In this document: piece by piece, positions 32,781 through 42,498 of the stretch
How the letters are laid out: each line of letters begins with the position of its first letter
How positions within the stretch are numbered: the stretch's first letter is position 1
From: Gammaproteobacteria bacterium
GTDB taxonomy: Bacteria > Pseudomonadota > Gammaproteobacteria > Enterobacterales > Alteromonadaceae
Assembly (NCBI GenBank): GCA_018222405.1
Contig: JAAFAI010000008.1
Span: 62,001 to 126,000, forward strand
Length of the DNA stretch: 64,000 nucleotides
Direction of reading: 5' to 3'
The notes under the pieces: model-generated
Seen by the model: only the letters and a program-made list of their open reading frames with translations
What the model was told of the DNA's origin: nothing
Database searches by the model: none
Position numbers and translations under genes: made by a program

Positions 32781-34656
32781 GCTATTCCTAATATTCAGTT
32801 TATTGGTAACGCTGCCGGTATCGGCTGAATTTCTGCAGGGGGATGCGTTGATTGCGCGGGCCAAACAGCTTGCCAGTGAGCTACAACCCAATGCCCACAC
32901 TGCGTTAACTGGCCTGGAGCGTACCTACAAAGTTGCAGTGAAGGACAACAAAGTAACCGTTTACGGTCATAAAATCTGGTTTTATCCCACCACGGCATCC
33001 GTGCAGAACAATGCTTACGAAAGCATTTACTTTAATCAGCTTAATGAACAGCTCACGGTGCTGACGGCAGCGAGTATTTCACCGACTGGTAAGGTGAATT
33101 ATGTCAATGAATCTCACCAGAAAGTCATAGCAGAAGATACCTACAATACCTTCACGGAAACCGAAAAGATGATTGTGTCTTTTCCGGCAGTGGAAGTGGG
33201 CGGCGTCACGCTGATTGCATATAAAATTGAGGAAACTCTCACACCAGAGCGACCCTTCTGGAGTATTCGTTCCTACCCTCAGCAAACTGCGGATATGCTG
33301 AATTACAGTTTTGAGGCGCAGTGGGACGACAGCGCCCGGTTATATTTTGACAATACCAGTGACCTTGTAAGCTGCGAGCAGCAGCCTGCGCGGGTGTATT
33401 GTCACGCAGTTAATATCGTGGCGGCGGAGTCTGACAGCGTGGTGAACTGGGGCGATCAATTAGGCCAGATCACCTTATCTACCGAGCCGGACTGGCAGGC
33501 GGTTAAAGCGCAAGTGCGCCCTGGCTTTGTCAACGCTATCGAAAATAACCATGGCGTACAGCCGCTGGTTGATGAGTTTGCTGATAGTGCTGATGGTAAG
33601 CAGGCGCTGATCCAGCGTATTTTCGAGTTTGTTGCCCGCGATATTCGTTATGTCTCTCGCTCTGAAGCTGGCTACGATATAGTGCCGCATAGCGTAGACG
33701 AAACCATCGACAACCGCTTTGGTGACTGTAAAGACAAATCAGCCTTACTGATAGCCATGCTTCGCGCCATTAACATTGATGCTGAGCCTGTATTGGTGGC
33801 AACCAAGCGAGAGCGCCCGGGCATGGCTGGCGCGGCGGCCGTCGGTTTATTTGATCACGTAGTGGTTTGTTTTAGTTTAGAAGGCCAGCAATATTGCCTC
33901 GATCCAACCGATCCCTACACGCAATGGCAGAGTACTTCAGACTGGATCCAGGGTCGGGTTGCACTAAACCTATCCAACGATGCGTCGTTAACTACCATCC
34001 CCCGACCGCAATATCGCTGGCAGCTTAAAGCGCAGTCAGATATTACCATTACGCCAGAGGGGGGCCAGCAAGAGCGCGTTACCCTTACTTTCCTGAATGA
34101 GTATGCCTCATTAATGCGTCAGAACATGGCTGGCCTGTCGCAGCCAAAACGCCTTGAATACATGGTGGATGTTTATCATGAGGTAGCAAATGAAGATGCT
34201 GAGCCGGTGTTTGAGATCTCAGGCGTCGATACCATGTCGAGCCGGCTAACCACACACTCCGACACCTCATACGAGCCCTATTTTAATCCTCAGCAAGGCA
34301 TTTCTCTGGCTGAAAATGACTCGTGGTTACGCGGCGAACTCTCATCATCATGGCTCAACAACGAAGTATATGGTCAGTTTTATCCCGGCTTTTGGGTAGA
34401 GTCTGAGTATAAAATTCAGGTACCTCATGAATGGGCAGTCAACCGCTTTCCGCCGGATCTGAACCTGGAACATCAGTATGGGAAGTTCACCCGTTCTTAT
34501 CGATTTGAAGAGGGGGATGAGATGGATACGCTGTATGTAAGCACCACATTATCGATGCCGTCCCGGTATCTGGCAGTGGAAGAGATAAAAACCTTTAATG
34601 ATTTATTAAATGTCTTCTATAAGCAGGCTCCGATTACCTTCGGACATGATAGTTAA
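32770..34656 (+). CDS. DUF3857/transglutaminase-like periplasmic protein
   Basis: A 628-residue protein with a signal peptide (1-19, VSAEF). A DUF3857 beta domain covers about 45-250. A transglutaminase-like domain follows at about 260-400, with Cys320 (RFGDCKDKS), His363 (FDHVVV) and Asp378 (LDPTDPY) forming a complete triad. The C-terminal 200 residues are beta-rich. Such proteins are probably secreted proteases, peptide ligases or cross-linkers of unknown substrate; the triad suggests activity. It overlaps the upstream membrane-protein gene by 11 bp. Confidence 0.87.
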   Translation: MRSKLFLIFSLLVTLPVSAEFLQGDALIARAKQLASELQPNAHTALTGLERTYKVAVKDNKVTVYGHKIWFYPTTASVQNNAYESIYFNQLNEQLTVLTAASISPTGKVNYVNESHQKVIAEDTYNTFTETEKMIVSFPAVEVGGVTLIAYKIEETLTPERPFWSIRSYPQQTADMLNYSFEAQWDDSARLYFDNTSDLVSCEQQPARVYCHAVNIVAAESDSVVNWGDQLGQITLSTEPDWQAVKAQVRPGFVNAIENNHGVQPLVDEFADSADGKQALIQRIFEFVARDIRYVSRSEAGYDIVPHSVDETIDNRFGDCKDKSALLIAMLRAINIDAEPVLVATKRERPGMAGAAAVGLFDHVVVCFSLEGQQYCLDPTDPYTQWQSTSDWIQGRVALNLSNDASLTTIPRPQYRWQLKAQSDITITPEGGQQERVTLTFLNEYASLMRQNMAGLSQPKRLEYMVDVYHEVANEDAEPVFEISGVDTMSSRLTTHSDTSYEPYFNPQQGISLAENDSWLRGELSSSWLNNEVYGQFYPGFWVESEYKIQVPHEWAVNRFPPDLNLEHQYGKFTRSYRFEEGDEMDTLYVSTTLSMPSRYLAVEEIKTFNDLLNVFYKQAPITFGHDS

Positions 34657-34674
34657 GTTCGGCAAGCAAGTGCT

Positions 34675-35871
34675 TTAGCCCGGTTGCTGAATTCTGATAA
34701 AAGCACAGGCAATCACACTACACAGGCTTAAGGCTGTGGTTGTCAGTATAAAGGCGTAAGAGGGTGGCTGATGTATTGTAACCACCAGGTAGGCACCGAC
34801 TGAAGCGCCGGTAAGGTGGAAAAAGCCTGTTAATGCGGCCATCAGGCCCGCCCAGGTGTCAGAAAAATCCAGCATCAGAATCACGCTGCAGGGCATGGCA
34901 ATACCAGCCAGGAAGAAGGCGAGGTAACTAAAGCTCATAATGAGCCGCAGGCTGTCAGTCCCCATTATTGTAATCCACAACAGGGTGATACAAGACAATC
35001 CCAGTATAATCCATCCGGACAAGGTAAATTTACGCAGCGCAGAAACGCCCGATAATTTAATATTAACCACGCTGCCCAGCACAAAACACAGGGTAGCAAG
35101 CAGCGAAAACAATGAAAAAGCACCCTTGCTGTAACCATGCACATTGATAATCAGTGAAGGGCTGATAGTCACAAAGCCGAATACAATGCCATAAAGAAAT
35201 CCACTGGCAGTACCGATTAATACAATAGGGCCGAGACTGCTTTTTAGTAGTATTAAGGTTTCCCGCAGTACGTGCAGCGAGTCGCGAGTACGCCGTATTT
35301 GCAGCGCCGGAGTAAAAGCAAAAAGTAACCCCAAAGCCAGCAGTGCAATTATCAGCACGGCAAGAAATATTGCCCTGAGCCCCAACCACTCACCAGTAAC
35401 TGTTCCCAGCATTGGTGCTATTGCCGGAGCAATGGCAAAGGCGATATTGGTGAGTGAAAGAGATACATTTAATTGTTGTGGATTGAATAACTGTTTCGAT
35501 AAGGCTCGCGTTACCGACACGCCAATTCCACCACCCAGCCCCTGAATAACCCGCCCGACCAGAAAGGTTAGTGGACTATTAGCATAGGCAACCAGCAGCG
35601 TGCCTGTTATAAACAGCAGTAATCCTGACTGCAGCAGTCGAGGCTTATTCAGGTAGTCGCAGGCTATGCCGGATACCAACTGTGATACCGCAAAAGCGAT
35701 AAGAAAAATAGCGACGCTTTTTTCAATCAAAGAGATTTTTGCGCCGTGGAACTCGGCTAACTCTGCAAAAAAGGGCGTATAAATGCCTGTTGAAAGCTGA
35801 CCGAGCACAGCCAGGAGGATAAAAGTGATGGTCAGCCCGTAAAATAAACGTCTGGTTATCTCTGAGCTCAT
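34675..35871 (-). CDS. Bcr/CflA-type MFS drug-efflux transporter
   Basis: A 398-residue, 12-helix major-facilitator protein. Signs of the Bcr/CflA branch are the N-terminal IYTPFFAELAEFHG loop, the RVIQGLGGGIGVSVTRAL motif after helix 4 and the PAIAPMLGTVTGEWLGLRAIF region. Members export drugs or small metabolites by proton antiport. Substrate unknown. Monocistronic and convergent with the transglutaminase gene, 18 bp apart. Confidence 0.88.
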   Translation of the reverse strand: MSSEITRRLFYGLTITFILLAVLGQLSTGIYTPFFAELAEFHGAKISLIEKSVAIFLIAFAVSQLVSGIACDYLNKPRLLQSGLLLFITGTLLVAYANSPLTFLVGRVIQGLGGGIGVSVTRALSKQLFNPQQLNVSLSLTNIAFAIAPAIAPMLGTVTGEWLGLRAIFLAVLIIALLALGLLFAFTPALQIRRTRDSLHVLRETLILLKSSLGPIVLIGTASGFLYGIVFGFVTISPSLIINVHGYSKGAFSLFSLLATLCFVLGSVVNIKLSGVSALRKFTLSGWIILGLSCITLLWITIMGTDSLRLIMSFSYLAFFLAGIAMPCSVILMLDFSDTWAGLMAALTGFFHLTGASVGAYLVVTIHQPPSYAFILTTTALSLCSVIACAFIRIQQPG

Positions 35872-36041
35872 CGAAAGGCTATCCCGCTATGATTGATAAG
35901 TACATATTCTATTTTGCTGATATGACAAACGTTTGACGCGGCAAGTACCGGTGTTTAACCCACACTTTTAATATTTTCTTTTGCAGGATAACTAGTTACA
36001 CACTTAACTTTAAGAAAATGAGGAGAAAACTTGCGTAATCT

Positions 36042-36057
36042 TCTTAATCGTTTAAGA
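36042..36057 (+). promoter_or_regulatory. LacI-family-like operator before the sugar operon
   Basis: TCTTAATCGTTTAAGA is a 16-bp palindrome (one mismatch) centred on CG with AATCGTTT inside, fitting the AAnCGnTT core of LacI-family operators. It lies 178 bp upstream of the sugar transporter start, within a 363-bp gene-free region (35872-36234) that has no other recognised feature. No LacI-family gene is in the window. Confidence 0.45.
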
Positions 36058-36234
36058 TTCAGATTGCGAAGTTAATTTTTTGTGTGTTTTATGTTGCGCG
36101 GATAGACTGCTAATAGTCGGGCACAACATTAAACCTTGCACTAGTATCAGCGTGTTACATGTTTATGTTTCGAGTTTGTCAGAATCAGGAGCATGTTTGT
36201 TACGCTAACATTTACTACAAACAGAGATCTTGAT

Positions 36235-37572
36235 ATGAAAGATTCACTAAAACCGAACTTAAGCTTTTGGCAGATATGGAACATGTGCTTTGGCTTTTTT
36301 GGCATCCAGTACGGCTTTGGTTTGCAACAGGCTAACCTGAGTCCGATTTTCCGCTATCACGGAGCGGCAGAGCACGAACTGCCTATTCTGTGGCTGGCTG
36401 GCCCGGTAACTGGGTTACTCATCCAACCGCTTATCGGGGCTATAAGTGATGGTACCTGGACCCGCTTTGGTCGCCGTAAACCGTTTTTTATGATTGGTGC
36501 TCTGGTTGGCTCGATTGCCGTGATGTTTATGCCATACGTGCCTGAGTTATGGATGGTAGTGGGGCTGTTCTGGATCCTTGATGCCGCCATGAATACCGCC
36601 ATGGAACCCTACCGTGCGCTGGTGGGCGATAAGCTTAATCATGATCAGCGACCTACCGGTTACGCCTTGCAGTCGTTTATGATTGCTGCCGGCCAGATGC
36701 TGGCTGGCCTGATGCCGTTAATTATGATTTCGGTTGGTGTTTCGGCCGAAACCGATGGCAAGCAAATCCCTGAAATTGTGAAATATTCCTTTGCCATCGG
36801 CGTGGTGGTGATCCTGATTTCCATGGCCTGGTCGTTTGTTAAAACCGAAGAGTACCCGCCTGAAGACATGGAGGCATTTCACGCTAATCGTGAACATAAA
36901 AGTATCACTCATGTATTCACCGAGTTGTGGAGTGCGCTGGTGGATATGCCCAAGTCATTGCGTGCCGTGTGGTGGGTGAAGCTGGTTACCTGGTTTGGTT
37001 TACCCATGATGTGGCAGTACCTGGCGCTGTCGATTGCCCGTCACGTATACGATGCCCCTAATCCGGACAGCCCCGGTTTTGTGGAAGGCACCGCGCAGGT
37101 CGGCATGGCCTTTACTATTATGAATGTAACTACGCTTATCATGGCGCTGGTGATTGCTAAGGTGGTCACTAAAATCGGCGATGCTAAAACCTATGCGCTG
37201 TTTTTGCTGATTGGAGGGTTGGGTTACCTGTCGATGCAACTGACCACCGACCTGTATACCACCTTTGCTTGTATGGCGCTGGTAGGGATTGGCTGGTCTG
37301 CCGTCATCACGGTTCCTTTTATCATTGCTGCCGACGTAACACCCGCCGCCAGAGTGGGGGTGTATATGGGGCTACTTAACGCCATGATTTGTTTGCCGCA
37401 GATCATGGAGATGCTGTCTGTCGGTTATTTCTACGATTCTTTGCTTGGCGGAGACCCGCGAAATGCGTTGGCTCTGGCCGGTATTTTATTTGTGGTCGGT
37501 GCCGGTTTGGCATTGCGTATTAACACCAAACCTGATCACCTGGCTAATCAGGAGAAGCAATCATGCAACTAA
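36235..37572 (+). CDS. MFS sugar transporter, SLC45/maltose type
   Basis: A 445-residue, 12-helix transporter. WNMCFGFFGIQYGFGLQQAN opens the first helix, and ISDGTWTRFGRRKPFFMIGA is the loop 2-3 motif of the GPH/SLC45-like branch used for sucrose, maltose and maltooligosaccharides. Met 36235 is preferred; Met 36193 is only 1 nt from AGGAG and adds a non-hydrophobic leader. The gene overlaps the GH13 glucosidase gene by 10 bp, which suggests uptake of an alpha-glucoside that is then hydrolysed in the cytoplasm. A LacI-type operator lies upstream. Confidence 0.88.
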   Translation: MKDSLKPNLSFWQIWNMCFGFFGIQYGFGLQQANLSPIFRYHGAAEHELPILWLAGPVTGLLIQPLIGAISDGTWTRFGRRKPFFMIGALVGSIAVMFMPYVPELWMVVGLFWILDAAMNTAMEPYRALVGDKLNHDQRPTGYALQSFMIAAGQMLAGLMPLIMISVGVSAETDGKQIPEIVKYSFAIGVVVILISMAWSFVKTEEYPPEDMEAFHANREHKSITHVFTELWSALVDMPKSLRAVWWVKLVTWFGLPMMWQYLALSIARHVYDAPNPDSPGFVEGTAQVGMAFTIMNVTTLIMALVIAKVVTKIGDAKTYALFLLIGGLGYLSMQLTTDLYTTFACMALVGIGWSAVITVPFIIAADVTPAARVGVYMGLLNAMICLPQIMEMLSVGYFYDSLLGGDPRNALALAGILFVVGAGLALRINTKPDHLANQEKQSCN

Positions 37573-39245
37573 AACAGATGAACCGCCAGTGGTGGAAAGA
37601 GGGCGTTGTTTATCAGATTTATCCGCGTAGTTTTCAGGATTCCAATGGGGACGGCGTGGGCGATTTGCAGGGCATTATTAGTCGCCTCGATTACATCGCT
37701 TCACTGGGGGTAGACATTGTCTGGTTAAATCCGATTTATAAGTCGCCCAACAACGATAATGGTTACGATATCTCCGATTATCGGGACATTATGGATGAGT
37801 TTGGCACCATGGCCGACTTTGAGGAGTTGCTGGCCGGTTTTCATGCCCGTGGTATTAAGGTGGTGATGGATTTAGTGGTAAACCACTCCAGCAGCGAACA
37901 TGAATGGTTTAAACAGGCCTGTTCATCGCGCGATAATCCCTATCGTGATTATTATCACTGGTGGCCAGCCGAGAAAGGCACGCCGCCGGAGCGCTGGTCG
38001 TTCTTCGACGAAGAAGGCAGTGCGTGGGCTTATCACCAGCCTACCGACGCATACTATTTGCATTATTTTGATAAAACCCAGCCAGACTTAAACTGGGAAA
38101 ATCCCAAAGTGCGCGAAGAAATCTTCGACATGATGCATTTCTGGTTTAAGAAGGGCATCGATGGTTTCCGCATGGACGTGATCACGTTTATTTCCAAACA
38201 TGATGACTATCCGGTATTCGAGGGCGTGCACGGCGATGCCATGATCGATGTTTACGCTCAGGGCCCGCGTTTGCATCAGTACCTGCACGAAATGAACCGC
38301 GAGGTGCTGCAGCATTACGATATTATGACCGTAGCGGAAGGGCCGGGCACAAACCTGGATAATATCCATGACCTGGTGGACGAAGACCGTCAGGAACTGA
38401 ACATGAACTACCACTTTGAGCATGTGGAACTGGGCGTTGATCAACGTAAGATCGTTAACGCTGACTTCCAGAATCTGGTGAAGTACAAAGAGATCATGAG
38501 CGCCTGGGCAACCACCTTCGACGACAAAGGCTGGGGCACCCAATGGCATACCAACCATGACTTCCCGCGCCAGGTGACCTGGTTTGGCGATGATTCGCCG
38601 GCCCACCGTGTGCAGTCCTCAAAGTTACTGAGTACCTTTTTGCTTACCATGCGTGGGACACCCTACTACTACATGGGCGATGAAATCGGCATGACTAACG
38701 CCAAATTCGACAGCATTGATGACTACAACGATCTTATGACCATTAATTGGTATAACCTCACCAAAAATGAGGGCGGTGATGCCGAGATGTTGCTGGAGTC
38801 ACACAAATTAAGTGGTCGCGACAATGCCCGAACACCTATCCAGTGGGACGATTCGGTCAACGCTGGTTTTACAACCGGTAAACCCTGGTTGAAGGTTACC
38901 GGTAACTATCCAGAGATCAATGTGGCTGCCCAGGAAGAAGACCCTGACTCGCCACTGAATTACTTCCGCCAGCTTACCCGCTTACGTAAGGAAAATTTGA
39001 CTCTGGTGTACGGTGCTTATGAATTGCTGTTGCCGGACGATGAGCATATTTATGCCTTCACTCGTAAACTTGATGATGAGGTAATTCTGGTATTGCTTAA
39101 CTACTCTGGTAGTCAACAACATTGCCCATTGGAGCCGGCACTGATTGGCGATAATGTTATGATCAATAACTACGCAGCGCTGCAGTCAGATGACTCAGGT
39201 TACACCCTTGAGCCCTGGCAGGCTGTTGTGATCCGCATAGCGTAA
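37563..39245 (+). CDS. GH13 alpha-glucosidase (oligo-1,6-glucosidase type)
   Basis: A 560-residue cytoplasmic glycoside hydrolase family 13 enzyme with no signal peptide. WWKEGVVYQIYPRSFQDSNGDG and VWLNPIY open the barrel. The nucleophile is Asp205 (GIDGFRMDVI), the acid/base Glu259 (TVAEGPG) and the third Asp333 (TNHDFPRQ). RLDYIASLGVDIVWL and DLVVNHSSSEHEWF are classic. The subfamily resembles oligo-1,6-glucosidases and alpha-glucosidases (GH13_23-like). It is translationally coupled to the transporter (10-bp overlap; AGGAG before the ATG). A terminator follows. Confidence 0.93.
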   Translation: MQLKQMNRQWWKEGVVYQIYPRSFQDSNGDGVGDLQGIISRLDYIASLGVDIVWLNPIYKSPNNDNGYDISDYRDIMDEFGTMADFEELLAGFHARGIKVVMDLVVNHSSSEHEWFKQACSSRDNPYRDYYHWWPAEKGTPPERWSFFDEEGSAWAYHQPTDAYYLHYFDKTQPDLNWENPKVREEIFDMMHFWFKKGIDGFRMDVITFISKHDDYPVFEGVHGDAMIDVYAQGPRLHQYLHEMNREVLQHYDIMTVAEGPGTNLDNIHDLVDEDRQELNMNYHFEHVELGVDQRKIVNADFQNLVKYKEIMSAWATTFDDKGWGTQWHTNHDFPRQVTWFGDDSPAHRVQSSKLLSTFLLTMRGTPYYYMGDEIGMTNAKFDSIDDYNDLMTINWYNLTKNEGGDAEMLLESHKLSGRDNARTPIQWDDSVNAGFTTGKPWLKVTGNYPEINVAAQEEDPDSPLNYFRQLTRLRKENLTLVYGAYELLLPDDEHIYAFTRKLDDEVILVLLNYSGSQQHCPLEPALIGDNVMINNYAALQSDDSGYTLEPWQAVVIRIA

Positions 39246-39266
39246 AAAACGTCGCTGTCTTAAGTC

Positions 39267-39297
39267 AAAAAGCCGCTCAGATGAGCGGCTTTGTTGT
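39267..39297 (+). terminator. Terminator of the transporter/glucosidase operon
   Basis: AAGCCGCTC and GAGCGGCTT form a 9-bp stem with an AGAT loop and a T-rich tail (TTGTTGTT). It sits between this operon and the convergent cyclophilin gene; the A-run before it makes it work both ways. Confidence 0.85.
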
Positions 39298-39324
39298 TGC
39301 TGGAATAAAGGGCCTATAAACAAT

Positions 39325-40107
39325 TTAGCGTTTAATTCTGCGTCGGAACACGATGGTGGTTACGGCAATAATAAATAACGCCAGCGGATGCATTGCCCCC
39401 CCTGAAGAACCGCTACCTGATGGTGGTGTGGGTTCGCTGCCATTGTCGATCAGGGTGTTGGGAACAGGCGTTAAGTCCGGATTGGTCACCGTAGCTGCGT
39501 CAGTTACCACAATATCCGTAATCAACACAAAGTTATCGCCGTCCGGTTCACGGCCGTTGGTAGCGTCGTCGTTAGTGTAATCCTGCAGCGGGATAGAGTT
39601 TGCTGCGCCGCCTAAATTAAAGCGAGGAAGCTCGCTAATGGCGTCTGCGACATCCATGCCGTTATCAATCACCTGGCCAAATACGGTAAAGCCACCATTC
39701 TGCACATCCAGATTCTGGCTGTTGTCGGATAAATTAATGAACCATTGCGATGTAGCGCTGTTTGGATCGCCGGCTTGTTTGGCCATGGCAATAGTGCCAC
39801 GAACATTGGAAAGCTCAGGTTCATTAACCACTGCTACACCGGTAGCAACGTTGTCGAGGGGCAGGGTATTGTTGTAGGTGAAACCGCCGGCCTGAATAAC
39901 AAAGTCAGGCTCAGAACGATGAACTACGTTATTGGCATAAGCCCCTGAGTTAACGTACTCAAGAAAATTTTCAACGGTTTCGGGGGTCTCTTCATCAAAA
40001 AGGTTAACGCTGATGTTGCCCATATTGGTACGAATTTCCACCACTGTCGCCGCAGCCTGCAGGCTGAAAAGAGCGGCAGTGCTTAGTGCAAGAATTGGTT
40101 TTATCAT
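39325..40107 (-). CDS. Secreted cyclophilin with a GlyGly-CTERM tail
   Basis: A 260-residue protein. Met 40107 gives a signal peptide (LALSTAALFSLQAAA), whereas an upstream frame adds 62 residues with no such feature. The cyclophilin fold is clear: TNMGNISVNLFDEETPETV, FVIQAGG, GTIAMAK, NSATSQWFINLSDN and FTVFGQVIDNGMDV. It isomerises prolyl bonds in the periplasm or at the surface. After a low-complexity linker (PTPPSGSGSSGG) the end is AMHPLALFIIAVTTIVF then RRRIKR, the GlyGly-CTERM layout that is cut by rhombosortase and often routes proteins to type II secretion. Catalytic Arg (HRSEPDF) is present. Confidence 0.85.
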   Translation of the reverse strand: MIKPILALSTAALFSLQAAATVVEIRTNMGNISVNLFDEETPETVENFLEYVNSGAYANNVVHRSEPDFVIQAGGFTYNNTLPLDNVATGVAVVNEPELSNVRGTIAMAKQAGDPNSATSQWFINLSDNSQNLDVQNGGFTVFGQVIDNGMDVADAISELPRFNLGGAANSIPLQDYTNDDATNGREPDGDNFVLITDIVVTDAATVTNPDLTPVPNTLIDNGSEPTPPSGSGSSGGAMHPLALFIIAVTTIVFRRRIKR

Positions 40108-40366
40108 GCCTGGTATCTGCTCATTGTTATTAAAATGCTGGCCAATAGTACGCAAAGTGCAGAGAGCCGGAAACCTTTTCTCTGTATCATTTTGTAATCG
40201 TGGTCGTTGCAGCTTAAAAGCCGTTTGGCAGAACGAACCGGATTGGCAATTCTTGCTCTGGCTGTCTACTATACTAAGTAGAGCTTGCTGCATATGCTCG
40301 CGTTACTAATACAGGCGCTGGCAGTCAACAAGCTGTTGTAGATAACAACGAAAGAGGAAGAACAAC

Positions 40367-40555
40367 TTGGATATGAATGATACAGAGACAAGGCTCCTCA
40401 CAAAATACCGCCTGCTGGATGAAGGTCATCAACAACTGGTTGAGAAGTTCATCGATAAAATACTTGCTCAGGATAAAGACAGCTATGATGCTAACCTCTC
40501 CAATGCCGAATTGGTGGAGTATGCCATAGAGCTTGAAAGACAAAGCGACGCCTAG
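40367..40555 (+). CDS. Small hypothetical acidic protein
   Basis: A 62-residue frame, starting at TTG 40367 or ATG 40373, behind AAAGAGGAAG (40351-40360). It is strongly helical and acidic (LLTKYRLLDEGHQQLVEKFIDKIL), with no membrane segment. It is not recognised as a named family; the helical pattern looks like small regulatory proteins of the antitoxin/XRE-associated kind, but no partner is present. The good ribosome site and biased composition make it likely real. Confidence 0.5.
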   Translation: MDMNDTETRLLTKYRLLDEGHQQLVEKFIDKILAQDKDSYDANLSNAELVEYAIELERQSDA

Positions 40556-40708
40556 TCAATCGCCTCTGTTTGGCTAGCGATAGTGATATACCGCCCGTTG
40601 GATTAGGTTCAGACGGGCTCATCCCCAACCCTGTGTCTGCAATAAATCCCATTTCAGTCTTAAATACAGTAAACTTGCGCACAACGTAGCGATAACAGGA
40701 CAAACGTA

Positions 40709-41713
40709 GTGGCCTTACAATGGTTTCCGGGGCATATGCACAAAGCCCTCAAAGAAATAAAAGAATCGATTAGTCAGGTGGATATCCTGATAGAAGTACT
40801 CGATGCTCGGATCCCGTATTCCAGCGAAAACCCGGAAATTGCTAAAATCAGAGGGGATAAACCCGTTCTTAAAATCCTCAACAAATATGATTTAGCGGAC
40901 CCGGAGCTGACCGCCCGGTGGCAGGCTTATCTGGAAAGTGAGCGCGGCGTAAAAACTATCACCACCACTACCGACAACCCGGCTAACAGCAAGCAGATAA
41001 TAAAATTAATCCAGACCATTTGTGCTCAAAAACACGCGTCGGTGAAATCCATCAATGCCATGATCACCGGGATCCCCAACGTGGGTAAATCTACACTCAT
41101 TAACATTCTGGCTGATCGGGTAATTGCAAAAACGGGTAACGAACCAGCGGTAACCAAATCGCAGCAGCGCATTAACTTAGGCGGCGGGATTGTGCTATAT
41201 GATACGCCGGGCGTGCTATGGCCAAAGCTGGAAAACCCTAATTCTATTTACCGGCTGGCGTCATCCGGCGCGGTTAAAAATACCGCTATGGAGTACGATG
41301 ATGTAGGTTTTTATGCTGCCGACTATTTAATTAAAGCCTATCCAGAGGCAATGAAAGAACGCTACAAGCTAGAAGAGTTGCCCGATACCGAGCTTGAGTT
41401 TTTAGAAGCTGCGGCCAAAACCCGTGGCGCTAAAATGGCCGGTGGCCGGGTTAATTTGCATAAGATCTGTGAAATCCTGTTAACTGAATTACAGGCGGGC
41501 AAACTGGGACGACTGACCCTGGAAACGCCTGAAATGATTGAGCAGGAAAAAATCGAGATGGCTGCCGCTGCCGAGAAAAAGGCGGCTGACAAAGCCCGGC
41601 GCAAACAGAAATTCAAAGAAGGTTCGTTAACTCCGGATAAAGTGGCGCGTAAAGAAAAACGCGAAGAAAAGCGTCAGGAGCAGAGTCGCCGAATGAAGAA
41701 AAACCGGCGCTAG
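40709..41713 (+). CDS. ylqF: Ribosome biogenesis GTPase, RbgA/YlqF type
   Basis: A 334-residue circularly permuted GTPase. It opens with QWFPGHMHKA, typical of RbgA. The G4 motif NKYD (58-61) precedes the G1 loop GIPNVGKST (121-129) and G3 DTPG (165-168), the permuted order. The family helps assemble the large ribosomal subunit. The C-terminal 50 residues are highly basic and rich in Lys/Arg/Glu, longer than usual, and probably bind rRNA. Start is GTG 40709 behind AGGA. Monocistronic, convergent with a methyltransferase gene. Confidence 0.93.
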   Translation: MALQWFPGHMHKALKEIKESISQVDILIEVLDARIPYSSENPEIAKIRGDKPVLKILNKYDLADPELTARWQAYLESERGVKTITTTTDNPANSKQIIKLIQTICAQKHASVKSINAMITGIPNVGKSTLINILADRVIAKTGNEPAVTKSQQRINLGGGIVLYDTPGVLWPKLENPNSIYRLASSGAVKNTAMEYDDVGFYAADYLIKAYPEAMKERYKLEELPDTELEFLEAAAKTRGAKMAGGRVNLHKICEILLTELQAGKLGRLTLETPEMIEQEKIEMAAAAEKKAADKARRKQKFKEGSLTPDKVARKEKREEKRQEQSRRMKKNRR

Positions 41714-41757
41714 CAGGCCTCTCACGCAAATGTTCAGCCATAATATTGCTGCCGCAG

Positions 41758-42498
41758 TTACTTTGCGGCTTGCGCCAGCTGAAAGGCGCAGATCCCCACG
41801 GCACTGGCCAGATTCAATGATTCAATGGTGCCGTTGCCGGCAATCGTAAACGCTTCTGAGTTTGTTTCAGACAGCGCTAGTGCCGGTACGCCACGCGCTT
41901 CGTTGCCAAACAGATAACAGGGGTAGTTACCAAACTGTTTATCTGTTATCGCCGTGCCGTTAAGGTCTAGGTAGGCAAACTTTGCAAAGCGGGACTGCAA
42001 CTGGCTTAGCGAAACGTCCAGCTCAATAGGCAGATGAAAGAGGGCGCCCATGCTGGCGCGGACGGCCTTAGAGTTAAACGGGTCGACGCTGTTTGGGCTT
42101 AGCAACAGCCGAAAGCCACCAAACCAGGCCAGAGAGCGTAAAATGGTGCCCAGATTGCCAGGATCCTGAATTTCATGCAGGTAAATACAGCGCTCGTTGG
42201 CGGTTACCGGCGCATTAACATCGCTTGCCGGTAACGGTACCCTGGCTATCACGCCCTGCGGCGTTTTAGTATCGCTGAGAGATGCCATCTGCCGTTCGGT
42301 CACCAATACGATCTCAAAGCGATCGTCCAGGGACACGCCCTTTGACTGCCAGGCATCGGTAACATACACAGTAACAGGCAGTGCCATCAGCGGCGAACGT
42401 TGCAGCTCCTGAATCAGGTGCTCACCTTCTACCAGATAATAGCCAAACTGCGTGCGGTACTTTTTCAGATGCAGTTTTTTTACGTCGTCTAATTTCAT
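41758..42498 (-). CDS. SpoU/TrmH-family rRNA or tRNA 2'-O-methyltransferase
   Basis: A 246-residue SPOUT-family methyltransferase. Motif 1 is LHEIQDPGNLGTILRSL (with the catalytic Arg), motif 2 LFGNEARGVP and motif 3 TIESLNLASAVGICAFQL (the trefoil-knot AdoMet site). All are complete. An N-terminal substrate-binding segment includes YYLVEGEHLIQEL. The target (rRNA or tRNA) is not determined. It is divergent from rlmE, another 2'-O-methyltransferase, about 195 bp apart. A 61-codon minus-strand frame (42495-42680) just upstream is doubtful. Confidence 0.9.
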   Translation of the reverse strand: MKLDDVKKLHLKKYRTQFGYYLVEGEHLIQELQRSPLMALPVTVYVTDAWQSKGVSLDDRFEIVLVTERQMASLSDTKTPQGVIARVPLPASDVNAPVTANERCIYLHEIQDPGNLGTILRSLAWFGGFRLLLSPNSVDPFNSKAVRASMGALFHLPIELDVSLSQLQSRFAKFAYLDLNGTAITDKQFGNYPCYLFGNEARGVPALALSETNSEAFTIAGNGTIESLNLASAVGICAFQLAQAAK

